Assembly: GCA_002189035.1 (NCBI GenBank) | Contig: NEEC01000118.1 | Span: forward strand, 1 to 20,891 | DNA length: 20,891 nucleotides | Reading direction: 5' to 3' | Source: Utricularia gibba | Taxonomy: Eukaryota > Streptophyta > Magnoliopsida > Lamiales > Lentibulariaceae | Shown: positions 9,615 through 20,891 of the stretch, piece by piece | Layout: the number at the start of each line of letters is the position of its first letter | Numbering within the stretch: position 1 is the stretch's first letter | Notes under the pieces: model-generated | What the model was told of the DNA's origin: nothing | What the model saw: the letters and a program-made list of their open reading frames with translations, nothing else | Databases searched by the model: none | Translations under genes and position numbers: made by a program

Positions 9615-11754
9615 ATATGCGATCAAGATGGAAAAAAGTCACATGTTACATCATGAATTTCGTGGCATCACTTATCCCAACACTGTTGTATACTCAGGAT
9701 ATGCGTAAATATTTATTTTTAACAAATCCGGTGCACGTGTGATTTTTCGGCTGCATCCCGAATGGTGATGCGCAATGAAATGACTATGTCGCACATCCTG
9801 GTCCACGAAGCACCTCTTCGAAAACATGTAGAGCCTTACTCTTCATAGCACACCATTGGGAAGCTTTATTCGTGCTCCAAGTAATATCATATGGAGTTAC
9901 GTTTTTCCGATAACTGTGGACATATTAAAAACAACCTCAACGAAAAGTGTCTTCCGTGTCCTTCCTTGGTGGCTGCGTCTAAGAATGTGCTTCTCGTTCT
10001 CGACATTGATGCAAATGGGATACACGGCAAAAGAATCAAATAGCCACTAGAGACATGGTGTATGGGAATGGTGCATCAAGAATCAGAAGTATCATAGCAA
10101 CTAATTGAATCAATCAACAGCCAAAACATATGGTGTCAAACTTCATCGGATATGCGATCAAGATGGAAAAAAGTCACATGTTACATCATGAATTTCGTGG
10201 CATCACTTATCCCAACACTGTTGTATACTCAGGATATGCGTAAATATTTATTTTTAACAAATCCGGTGCACGTGTGATTTTTCGGCTGCATCCCGAATGG
10301 TGATGCGCAATGAAATGACTATGTCGCACATCCTGGTCCACGAAGCACCTCTTCGAAAACATGTAGAGCCTTACTCTTCATAGCACACCATTGGGAAGCT
10401 TTATTCGTGCTCCAAGTAATATCATATGGAGTTACGTTTTTCCGATAACTGTGGACATATTAAAAACAACCTCAACGAAAAGTGTCTTCCGTGTCCTTCC
10501 TTGGTGGCTGCGTCTAAGAATGTGCTTCTCGTTCTCGACATTGATGCAAATGGGATACACGGCAAAAGAATCAAATAGCCACTAGAGACATGGTGTATGG
10601 GAATGGTGCATCAAGAATCAGAAGTATCATAGCAACTAATTGAATCAATCAACAGCCAAAACATATGGTGTCAAACTTCATCGGATATGCGATCAAGATG
10701 GAAAAAAGTCACATGTTACATCATGAATTTCGTGGCATCACTTATCCCAACACTGTTGTATACTCAGGATATGCGTAAATATTTATTTTTAACAAATCCG
10801 GTGCACGTGTGATTTTTCGGCTGCATCCCGAATGGTGATGCGCAATGAAATGACTATGTCGCACATCCTGGTCCACGAAGCACCTCTTCGAAAACATGTA
10901 GAGCCTTACTCTTCATAGCACACCATTGGGAAGCTTTATTCGTGCTCCAAGTAATATCATATGGAGTTACGTTTTTCCGATAACTGTGGACATATTAAAA
11001 ACAACCTCAACGAAAAGTGTCTTCCGTGTCCTTCCTTGGTGGCTGCGTCTAAGAATGTGCTTCTCGTTCTCGACATTGATGCAAATGGGATACACGGCAA
11101 AAGAATCAAATAGCCACTAGAGACATGGTGTATGGGAATGGTGCATCAAGAATCAGAAGTATCATAGCAACTAATTGAATCAATCAACAGCCAAAACATA
11201 TGGTGTCAAACTTCATCGGATATGCGATCAAGATGGAAAAAAGTCACATGTTACATCATGAATTTCGTGGCATCACTTATCCCAACACTGTTGTATACTC
11301 AGGATATGCGTAAATATTTATTTTTAACAAATCCGGTGCACGTGTGATTTTTCGGCTGCATCCCGAATGGTGATGCGCAATGAAATGACTATGTCGCACA
11401 TCCTGGTCCACGAAGCACCTCTTCGAAAACATGTAGAGCCTTACTCTTCATAGCACACCATTGGGAAGCTTTATTCGTGCTCCAAGTAATATCATATGGA
11501 GTTACGTTTTTCCGATAACTGTGGACATATTAAAAACAACCTCAACGAAAAGTGTCTTCCGTGTCCTTCCTTGGTGGCTGCGTCTAAGAATGTGCTTCTC
11601 GTTCTCGACATTGATGCAAATGGGATACACGGCAAAAGAATCAAATAGCCACTAGAGACATGGTGTATGGGAATGGTGCATCAAGAATCAGAAGTATCAT
11701 AGCAACTAATTGAATCAATCAACAGCCAAAACATATGGTGTCAAACTTCATCGG
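9615..11754. repeat. Units 19-22, four consensus 535-bp monomers
   Basis: Four successive units start at 9615, 10150, 10685 and 11220, all of exactly 535 bp, with no difference from the reference seen by eye. Confidence 0.95.
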
Positions 11755-12287
11755 ATATGCGATCAAGATGGAAAAAAGTCACATGTTACATCATGAATTT
11801 CGTGGCATCACTTATCCCAACACTGTTGTATACTCAGGATATGCGTAAATATTTATTTTTAACAAATCCGGTGCACGTGTGATTTTTCGGCTGCATCCCG
11901 AATGGTGATGCGCAATGAAATGACTATGTCGCACATCCTGGTCCACGAAGCACCTCTTCGAAAATGTAGAGCCTTACTCTTCATAGCACACCATTGGGAA
12001 GCTTTATTCGTGCTCCAAGTAATATCATATGGAGTTACGTTTTTCCGATAACTGTGGACATATTAAAAACAACCTCAACGAAAAGTGTCTTCCGTGTCCT
12101 TCCTTGGTGGCTGCGTCTAAGAATGTGCTTCTCGTTCTCGACATTGATGCAAATGGGATACACGGCAAAAGAATCAAATAGCCACTAGAGACATGGTGTA
12201 TGGGAATGGTGCATCAAGAATCAGAAGTATCATAGCAACTAATTGAATCAATCAACAGCCAAAACATATGGTGTCAAACTTCATCGG
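11755..12287. repeat. Unit 23, 533 bp, unique two-base deletion
   Basis: This unit reads TCGAAAATGTAG where the consensus has TCGAAAACATGTAG (around 11958-11969). Two bases, AC or an equivalent CA, are missing at the same place where other units lose one A. It is the only unit with this allele and the only core unit with anything other than a one-base change. It removes the ACATGT palindrome at offset 210-215. Confidence 0.92.
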
Positions 12288-15200
12288 ATATGCGATCAAG
12301 ATGGAAAAAAGTCACATGTTACATCATGAATTTCGTGGCATCACTTATCCCAACACTGTTGTATACTCAGGATATGCGTAAATATTTATTTTTAACAAAT
12401 CCGGTGCACGTGTGATTTTTCGGCTGCATCCCGAATGGTGATGCGCAATGAAATGACTATGTCGCACATCCTGGTCCACGAAGCACCTCTTCGAAAACAT
12501 GTAGAGCCTTACTCTTCATAGCACACCATTGGGAAGCTTTATTCGTGCTCCAAGTAATATCATATGGAGTTACGTTTTTCCGATAACTGTGGACATATTA
12601 AAAACAACCTCAACGAAAAGTGTCTTCCGTGTCCTTCCTTGGTGGCTGCGTCTAAGAATGTGCTTCTCGTTCTCGACATTGATGCAAATGGGATACACGG
12701 CAAAAGAATCAAATAGCCACTAGAGACATGGTGTATGGGAATGGTGCATCAAGAATCAGAAGTATCATAGCAACTAATTGAATCAATCAACAGCCAAAAC
12801 ATATGGTGTCAAACTTCATCGGATATGCGATCAAGATGGAAAAAAGTCACATGTTACATCATGAATTTCGTGGCATCACTTATCCCAACACTGTTGTATA
12901 CTCAGGATATGCGTAAATATTTATTTTTAACAAATCCGGTGCACGTGTGATTTTTCGGCTGCATCCCGAATGGTGATGCGCAATGAAATGACTATGTCGC
13001 ACATCCTGGTCCACGAAGCACCTCTTCGAAAACATGTAGAGCCTTACTCTTCATAGCACACCATTGGGAAGCTTTATTCGTGCTCCAAGTAATATCATAT
13101 GGAGTTACGTTTTTCCGATAACTGTGGACATATTAAAAACAACCTCAACGAAAAGTGTCTTCCGTGTCCTTCCTTGGTGGCTGCGTCTAAGAATGTGCTT
13201 CTCGTTCTCGACATTGATGCAAATGGGATACACGGCAAAAGAATCAAATAGCCACTAGAGACATGGTGTATGGGAATGGTGCATCAAGAATCAGAAGTAT
13301 CATAGCAACTAATTGAATCAATCAACAGCCAAAACATATGGTGTCAAACTTCATCGGATATGCGATCAAGATGGAAAAAAGTCACATGTTACATCATGAA
13401 TTTCGTGGCATCACTTATCCCAACACTGTTGTATACTCAGGATATGCGTAAATATTTATTTTTAACAAATCCGGTGCACGTGTGATTTTTCGGCTGCATC
13501 CCGAATGGTGATGCGCAATGAAATGACTATGTCGCACATCCTGGTCCACGAAGCACCTCTTCGAAAACATGTAGAGCCTTACTCTTCATAGCACACCATT
13601 GGGAAGCTTTATTCGTGCTCCAAGTAATATCATATGGAGTTACGTTTTTCCGATAACTGTGGACATATTAAAAACAACCTCAACGAAAAGTGTCTTCCGT
13701 GTCCTTCCTTGGTGGCTGCGTCTAAGAATGTGCTTCTCGTTCTCGACATTGATGCAAATGGGATACACGGCAAAAGAATCAAATAGCCACTAGAGACATG
13801 GTGTATGGGAATGGTGCATCAAGAATCAGAAGTATCATAGCAACTAATTGAATCAATCAACAGCCAAAACATATGGTGTCAAACTTCATCGGATATGCGA
13901 TCAAGATGGAAAAAAGTCACATGTTACATCATGAATTTCGTGGCATCACTTATCCCAACACTGTTGTATACTCAGGATATGCGTAAATATTTATTTTTAA
14001 CAAATCCGGTGCACGTGTGATTTTTCGGCTGCATCCCGAATGGTGATGCGCAATGAAATGACTATGTCGCACATCCTGGTCCACGAAGCACCTCTTCGAA
14101 AACATGTAGAGCCTTACTCTTCATAGCACACCATTGGGAAGCTTTATTCGTGCTCCAAGTAATATCATATGGAGTTACGTTTTTCCGATAACTGTGGACA
14201 TATTAAAAACAACCTCAACGAAAAGTGTCTTCCGTGTCCTTCCTTGGTGGCTGCGTCTAAGAATGTGCTTCTCGTTCTCGACATTGATGCAAATGGGATA
14301 CACGGCAAAAGAATCAAATAGCCACTAGAGACATGGTGTATGGGAATGGTGCATCAAGAATCAGAAGTATCATAGCAACTAATTGAATCAATCAACAGCC
14401 AAAACATATGGTGTCAAACTTCATCGGATATGCGATCAAGATGGAAAAAAGTCACATGTTACATCATGAATTTCGTGGCATCACTTATCCCAACACTGTT
14501 GTATACTCAGGATATGCGTAAATATTTATTTTTAACAAATCCGGTGCACGTGTGATTTTTCGGCTGCATCCCGAATGGTGATGCGCAATGAAATGACTAT
14601 GTCGCACATCCTGGTCCACGAAGCACCTCTTCGAAAACATGTAGAGCCTTACTCTTCATAGCACACCATTGGGAAGCTTTATTCGTGCTCCAAGTAATAT
14701 CATATGGAGTTACGTTTTTCCGATAACTGTGGACATATTAAAAACAACCTCAACGAAAAGTGTCTTCCGTGTCCTTCCTTGGTGGCTGCGTCTAAGAATG
14801 TGCTTCTCGTTCTCGACATTGATGCAAATGGGATACACGGCAAAAGAATCAAATAGCCACTAGAGACATGGTGTATGGGAATGGTGCATCAAGAATCAGA
14901 AGTATCATAGCAACTAATTGAATCAATCAACAGCCAAAACATATGGTGTCAAACTTCATCGGATATGCGATCAAGATGGAAAAAAGTCACATGTTACATC
15001 ATGAATTTCGTGGCATCACTTATCCCAACACTGTTGTATACTCAGGATATGCGTAAATATTTATTTTTAACAAATCCGGTGCACGTGTGATTTTTCGGCT
15101 GCATCCCGAATGGTGATGCGCAATGAAATGACTATGTCGCACATCCTGGTCCACGAAGCACCTCTTCGAAAACATGTAGAGCCTTACTCTTCATAGCACA

Positions 15201-17637
15201 CCATTGGGAAGCTTTATTCGTGCTCCAAGTAATATCATATGGAGTTACGTTTTTCCGATAACTGTGGACATATTAAAAACAACCTCAACGAAAAGTGTCT
15301 TCCGTGTCCTTCCTTGGTGGCTGCGTCTAAGAATGTGCTTCTCGTTCTCGACATTGATGCAAATGGGATACACGGCAAAAGAATCAAATAGCCACTAGAG
15401 ACATGGTGTATGGGAATGGTGCATCAAGAATCAGAAGTATCATAGCAACTAATTGAATCAATCAACAGCCAAAACATATGGTGTCAAACTTCATCGGATA
15501 TGCGATCAAGATGGAAAAAAGTCACATGTTACATCATGAATTTCGTGGCATCACTTATCCCAACACTGTTGTATACTCAGGATATGCGTAAATATTTATT
15601 TTTAACAAATCCGGTGCACGTGTGATTTTTCGGCTGCATCCCGAATGGTGATGCGCAATGAAATGACTATGTCGCACATCCTGGTCCACGAAGCACCTCT
15701 TCGAAAACATGTAGAGCCTTACTCTTCATAGCACACCATTGGGAAGCTTTATTCGTGCTCCAAGTAATATCATATGGAGTTACGTTTTTCCGATAACTGT
15801 GGACATATTAAAAACAACCTCAACGAAAAGTGTCTTCCGTGTCCTTCCTTGGTGGCTGCGTCTAAGAATGTGCTTCTCGTTCTCGACATTGATGCAAATG
15901 GGATACACGGCAAAAGAATCAAATAGCCACTAGAGACATGGTGTATGGGAATGGTGCATCAAGAATCAGAAGTATCATAGCAACTAATTGAATCAATCAA
16001 CAGCCAAAACATATGGTGTCAAACTTCATCGGATATGCGATCAAGATGGAAAAAAGTCACATGTTACATCATGAATTTCGTGGCATCACTTATCCCAACA
16101 CTGTTGTATACTCAGGATATGCGTAAATATTTATTTTTAACAAATCCGGTGCACGTGTGATTTTTCGGCTGCATCCCGAATGGTGATGCGCAATGAAATG
16201 ACTATGTCGCACATCCTGGTCCACGAAGCACCTCTTCGAAAACATGTAGAGCCTTACTCTTCATAGCACACCATTGGGAAGCTTTATTCGTGCTCCAAGT
16301 AATATCATATGGAGTTACGTTTTTCCGATAACTGTGGACATATTAAAAACAACCTCAACGAAAAGTGTCTTCCGTGTCCTTCCTTGGTGGCTGCGTCTAA
16401 GAATGTGCTTCTCGTTCTCGACATTGATGCAAATGGGATACACGGCAAAAGAATCAAATAGCCACTAGAGACATGGTGTATGGGAATGGTGCATCAAGAA
16501 TCAGAAGTATCATAGCAACTAATTGAATCAATCAACAGCCAAAACATATGGTGTCAAACTTCATCGGATATGCGATCAAGATGGAAAAAAGTCACATGTT
16601 ACATCATGAATTTCGTGGCATCACTTATCCCAACACTGTTGTATACTCAGGATATGCGTAAATATTTATTTTTAACAAATCCGGTGCACGTGTGATTTTT
16701 CGGCTGCATCCCGAATGGTGATGCGCAATGAAATGACTATGTCGCACATCCTGGTCCACGAAGCACCTCTTCGAAAACATGTAGAGCCTTACTCTTCATA
16801 GCACACCATTGGGAAGCTTTATTCGTGCTCCAAGTAATATCATATGGAGTTACGTTTTTCCGATAACTGTGGACATATTAAAAACAACCTCAACGAAAAG
16901 TGTCTTCCGTGTCCTTCCTTGGTGGCTGCGTCTAAGAATGTGCTTCTCGTTCTCGACATTGATGCAAATGGGATACACGGCAAAAGAATCAAATAGCCAC
17001 TAGAGACATGGTGTATGGGAATGGTGCATCAAGAATCAGAAGTATCATAGCAACTAATTGAATCAATCAACAGCCAAAACATATGGTGTCAAACTTCATC
17101 GGATATGCGATCAAGATGGAAAAAAGTCACATGTTACATCATGAATTTCGTGGCATCACTTATCCCAACACTGTTGTATACTCAGGATATGCGTAAATAT
17201 TTATTTTTAACAAATCCGGTGCACGTGTGATTTTTCGGCTGCATCCCGAATGGTGATGCGCAATGAAATGACTATGTCGCACATCCTGGTCCACGAAGCA
17301 CCTCTTCGAAAACATGTAGAGCCTTACTCTTCATAGCACACCATTGGGAAGCTTTATTCGTGCTCCAAGTAATATCATATGGAGTTACGTTTTTCCGATA
17401 ACTGTGGACATATTAAAAACAACCTCAACGAAAAGTGTCTTCCGTGTCCTTCCTTGGTGGCTGCGTCTAAGAATGTGCTTCTCGTTCTCGACATTGATGC
17501 AAATGGGATACACGGCAAAAGAATCAAATAGCCACTAGAGACATGGTGTATGGGAATGGTGCATCAAGAATCAGAAGTATCATAGCAACTAATTGAATCA
17601 ATCAACAGCCAAAACATATGGTGTCAAACTTCATCGG
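12288..17637. repeat. Units 24-33, ten consensus 535-bp monomers
   Basis: This is the longest uniform stretch: ten units in 5,350 bp, starting every 535 bases from 12288 to 17103, with no substitution or indel noticed. It is the strongest candidate for very recent local expansion. It is also the part most exposed to collapse or over-expansion during assembly, because no read-distinguishing variant exists inside it. Confidence 0.95.
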
Positions 17638-18171
17638 ATATGCGATCAAGATGGAAAAAAGTCACATGTTACATCATGAATTTCGTGGCATCACTTATCC
17701 CAACACTGTTGTATACTCAGGATATGCGTAAATATTTATTTTTAACAAATCCGGTGCACGTGTGATTTTTCGGCTGCATCCCGAATGGTGATGCGCAATG
17801 AAATGACTATGTCGCACATCCTGGTCCACGAAGCACCTCTTCGAAACATGTAGAGCCTTACTCTTCATAGCACACCATTGGGAAGCTTTATTCGTGCTCC
17901 AAGTAATATCATATGGAGTTACGTTTTTCCGATAACTGTGGACATATTAAAAACAACCTCAACGAAAAGTGTCTTCCGTGTCCTTCCTTGGTGGCTGCGT
18001 TTAAGAATGTGCTTCTCGTTCTCGACATTGATGCAAATGGGATACACGGCAAAAGAATCAAATAGCCACTAGAGACATGGTGTATGGGAATGGTGCATCA
18101 AGAATCAGAAGTATCATAGCAACTAATTGAATCAATCAACAGCCAAAACATATGGTGTCAAACTTCATCGG
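17638..18171. repeat. Unit 34, 534 bp, A3 plus T365 variant
   Basis: This unit has the shortened A3 run (around 17843) and T at offset 365 (base 18001) while keeping G at 369. It marks the return of variation on the right side of the array after 26 core units in which C365 is constant. Confidence 0.92.
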
Positions 18172-19241
18172 ATATGCGATCAAGATGGAAAAAAGTCACA
18201 TGTTACATCATGAATTTCGTGGCATCACTTATCCCAACACTGTTGTATACTCAGGATATGCGTAAATATTTATTTTTAACAAATCCGGTGCACGTGTGAT
18301 TTTTCGGCTGCATCCCGAATGGTGATGCGCAATGAAATGACTATGTCGCACATCCTGGTCCACGAAGCACCTCTTCGAAAACATGTAGAGCCTTACTCTT
18401 CATAGCACACCATTGGGAAGCTTTATTCGTGCTCCAAGTAATATCATATGGAGTTACGTTTTTCCGATAACTGTGGACATATTAAAAACAACCTCAACGA
18501 AAAGTGTCTTCCGTGTCCTTCCTTGGTGGCTGCGTCTAAGAATGTGCTTCTCGTTCTCGACATTGATGCAAATGGGATACACGGCAAAAGAATCAAATAG
18601 CCACTAGAGACATGGTGTATGGGAATGGTGCATCAAGAATCAGAAGTATCATAGCAACTAATTGAATCAATCAACAGCCAAAACATATGGTGTCAAACTT
18701 CATCGGATATGCGATCAAGATGGAAAAAAGTCACATGTTACATCATGAATTTCGTGGCATCACTTATCCCAACACTGTTGTATACTCAGGATATGCGTAA
18801 ATATTTATTTTTAACAAATCCGGTGCACGTGTGATTTTTCGGCTGCATCCCGAATGGTGATGCGCAATGAAATGACTATGTCGCACATCCTGGTCCACGA
18901 AGCACCTCTTCGAAAACATGTAGAGCCTTACTCTTCATAGCACACCATTGGGAAGCTTTATTCGTGCTCCAAGTAATATCATATGGAGTTACGTTTTTCC
19001 GATAACTGTGGACATATTAAAAACAACCTCAACGAAAAGTGTCTTCCGTGTCCTTCCTTGGTGGCTGCGTCTAAGAATGTGCTTCTCGTTCTCGACATTG
19101 ATGCAAATGGGATACACGGCAAAAGAATCAAATAGCCACTAGAGACATGGTGTATGGGAATGGTGCATCAAGAATCAGAAGTATCATAGCAACTAATTGA
19201 ATCAATCAACAGCCAAAACATATGGTGTCAAACTTCATCGG
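18172..19241. repeat. Units 35-36, two consensus 535-bp monomers
   Basis: Two full-length consensus units start at 18172 and 18707. They lie between variant units 34 and 37, so the right-hand variation is interspersed rather than a smooth gradient. Confidence 0.93.
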
Positions 19242-19773
19242 ATATGCGATCAAGATGGAAAAAAGTCACATGTTACATCATGAATTTCGTGGCATCACTT
19301 ATCCCAACACTGTTGTATACTCAGGATATGCGTAAATATTTATTTTTAACAAATCCGGTGCACGTGTGATTTTTCGGCTGCATCCCGAATGGTGATGCGC
19401 AATGAAATGACTATGTCGCACATCCTGGTCCACGAAGCACCTCTTCGAAACATGTAGAGCCTTACTCTTCATAGCACACCATTGGGAAGCTTTATTCGTG
19501 CTCCAAGTAATATCATATGGAGTTACGTTTTTCCGATAACTGTGGACATATTAAAAACAACCTCAACGAAAAGTGTCTTCCGTGTCCTTCCTTGGTGGCT
19601 GCGTTTAATAATGTGCTTCTCGTTCTCGACATTGATGCAAATGATACACGGCAAAAGAATCAAATAGCCACTAGAGACATGGTGTATGGGAATGGTGCAT
19701 CAAGAATCAGAAGTATCATAGCAACTAATTGAATCAATCAACAGCCAAAACATATGGTGTCAAACTTCATCGG
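19242..19773. repeat. Unit 37, 532 bp, T365/T369 variant
   Basis: This unit carries both substitutions, GCGTTTAATAATG, with T at 19605 and 19609, exactly as in unit 1. It also has the A3 run (around 19447) and a GGG run reduced to a single G (near 19643). The double substitution 36 units away from unit 1 suggests a real second monomer type rather than two independent errors. Confidence 0.92.
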
Positions 19774-20300
19774 ATATGCGATCAAGATGGAAAAAAGTCA
19801 CATGTTACATCATGAATTTCGTGGCATCACTTATCCCAACACTGTTGTATACTCAGGATATGCGTAAATATTATTTTTAACAAATCCGGTGCACGTGTGA
19901 TTTTTCGGCTGCATCCCGAATGGTGATGCGCAATGAAATGACTATGTCGCACATCCTGGTCCACGAAGCACCTCTTCGAAACATGTAGAGCCTTACTCTT
20001 CATAGCACACCATTGGGAAGCTTTATTCGTGCTCAAGTAATATCATATGGAGTTACGTTTTTCCGATAACTGTGGACATATTAAAAACAACCTCAACGAA
20101 AAGTGTCTTCCGTGTCCTTCTTGGTGGCTGCGTAATAATGTGCTTCTCGTTCTCGACATTGATGCAAATGGATACACGGCAAAAGATCAAATAGCCACTA
20201 GAGACATGGTGTATGGGAATGGTGCATCAAGAATCAGAAGTATCATAGCAACTAATTGAATCAATCAACAGCCAAAACATATGGTGTCAAACTTCATCGG
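19774..20300. repeat. Unit 38, 527 bp, most deleted unit
   Basis: Eight bases are missing at seven places: one T in the AT island near 19869, one A in the A4 run near 19980, one C near 20034, one C in CCTTCCTT near 20120, two bases at the polymorphic spot near 20133, one G near 20170, and one A in AAAAGAATC near 20186. The spot reads GCGTAATAATG, explained by the T365/T369 type losing two T. No insertion accompanies the losses. Such one-sided, homopolymer-linked loss is typical of poorly covered long-read consensus. Confidence 0.9.
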
Positions 20301-20834
20301 ATATGCGATCAAGATGGAAAAAAGTCACATGTTACATCATGAATTTCGTGGCATCACTTATCCCAACACTGTTGTATACTCAGGATATGCGTAAATATTT
20401 ATTTTTAACAAATCCGGTGCACGTGTGATTTTTCGGCTGCATCCCGAATGGTGATGCGCAATGAAATGACTATGTCGCACATCCTGGTCCACGAAGCACC
20501 TCTTCGAAAACATGTAGAGCCTTACTCTTCATAGCACACCATTGGGAAGCTTTATTCGTGCTCCAAGTAATATCATATGGAGTTACGTTTTTCCGATAAC
20601 TGTGGACATATTAAAAACAACCTCAACGAAAAGTGTCTTCCGTGTCCTTCCTTGGTGGCTGCGTCTAAGAATGTGCTTCTCGTTCTCGACATTGATGCAA
20701 ATGGGATACACGGCAAAAGAATCAAATAGCCACTAGAGACATGGTGTATGGAATGGTGCATCAAGAATCAGAAGTATCATAGCAACTAATTGAATCAATC
20801 AACAGCCAAAACATATGGTGTCAAACTTCATCGG
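20301..20834. repeat. Unit 39, 534 bp
   Basis: The unit is consensus except for one G missing in GTATGGGAATGG (near 20751). It carries C365, G369 and the A4 run, so it belongs to the core type although it lies outside the two most divergent right-hand units. Confidence 0.92.
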
Positions 20835-20891
20835 ATATGCGATCAAGATGGAAAAAAGTCACATGTTACATCATGAATTTTCGTGGCATCA
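20835..20891. repeat. Unit 40, partial (first 57 bp)
   Basis: The window ends inside this unit. It matches the start of the monomer except for one extra T in the TTT run (around 20877-20881). The array therefore continues beyond the window. Confidence 0.93.

Larger units (their letters stand above)
1..20891. repeat. Satellite DNA array, 535-bp monomer, about 39.1 copies
   Basis: One monomer repeats head to tail across the entire window with no interruption. Unit starts, phased at the ATATGCGATC that follows TTCATCGG, are 1, 528, 1060, 1596, 2130, 2665, 3199, 3733, 4268, 4803, 5338, 5873, 6408, 6942, 7476, 8011, 8546, 9081, 9615, 10150, 10685, 11220, 11755, 12288, 12823, 13358, 13893, 14428, 14963, 15498, 16033, 16568, 17103, 17638, 18172, 18707, 19242, 19774, 20301 and 20835 (partial). 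The usual unit length is 535 bp; the range is 527-536. No unit is inverted, and neither end reaches unique sequence, so the true array is longer. Arrays of this kind normally sit at centromeres, subtelomeres or heterochromatic knobs of eukaryotic chromosomes and carry no protein-coding role. I cannot tell which site applies here, and I do not recognise the family. Confidence 0.98.

Noticed and set aside
19517-19732. 71-codon ATG frame in unit 37, with similar ones in units 2 and 38
   Set aside because: It is an extension of the 50-codon frame produced by deletions in the G3 run and nearby bases. It differs between units in the frame used and is not a conserved protein.
19827-20036. Minus-strand open frame of 69 codons
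   Set aside because: It exists only in unit 38, where deleted bases remove stops. The same strand in consensus units is not open over this length.
20573-20764. Minus-strand open frame of 63 codons
   Set aside because: It is created by the single lost G near 20751 in unit 39 and is absent from the other units.
1-20891. CRISPR array
   Set aside because: The repeating unit is 535 bp with no unique spacers between copies and no cas genes.
1-20891. Telomeric repeats, LTR ends or transposon terminal repeats within the array
   Set aside because: I saw no TTTAGGG or TTAGGG runs, no target-site duplications and no sequence breaking the 535-bp periodicity.
1-20891. Higher-order repeat of several monomer types
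   Set aside because: The variant units (1, 3, 6, 7, 13, 14, 18, 23, 34, 37, 38) are not regularly spaced, and most of the core is a single type.

Overview
The whole 20,891-bp window is one uninterrupted head-to-tail tandem array of a single 535-bp monomer. It holds 39 complete units plus a 57-bp piece of a fortieth. All units lie in the same orientation, with no spacer, no inserted mobile element and no unique flanking DNA at either end. I see no protein-coding gene, rRNA, tRNA or CRISPR array. This is satellite DNA and points to a eukaryotic nuclear genome (centromeric, pericentromeric, subtelomeric or heterochromatic). A 20-kb gene-free array of this type would be very unusual in a prokaryote. 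I do not recognise the monomer as a named family. Grasses and other plants carry satellites of about 500-570 bp, but I cannot place this one from memory, so the species is left open.

Phasing units at the base after TTCATCGG, the consensus monomer is 535 bp with about 41% GC (219 G+C, counted by hand). It contains 21 CpG sites against about 22 expected, so CpG is not depleted. Landmarks inside it are an AT-rich island (offset 91-109), overlapping GTGCAC/CACGTG palindromes (117-125), a small TTCGG/CCGAA inverted repeat (132-148), an A4 run that often loses a base (207-210), a single HindIII site (247-252), a two-site polymorphic spot (365 and 369) and a G3 run that shortens near the array ends (403-405).

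Layout: units 1-7 (1-3732) form a variable left part. Units 8-33 (3733-17637) form an almost perfectly uniform core, in which the only changes I saw are base losses at the A4 run (units 13, 14, 18 and 23). Units 34-40 (17638-20891) form a variable right part. Units 1 and 37 share the double variant T365/T369, and unit 38 appears to carry a shortened form of it. Almost all other differences are deletions, mostly of one base and mostly in short homopolymers, clustered near the ends. That pattern fits long-read consensus error at the ends of a contig, but it also fits the known biology of arrays with homogenised cores and divergent edges. Raw reads would separate the two.

There is no gene system here. 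The short open frames that recur once per unit are by-products of the repeat. They are broken or extended by the same homopolymer indels, the most frequent one lacks an ATG start, and none is supported as a gene.
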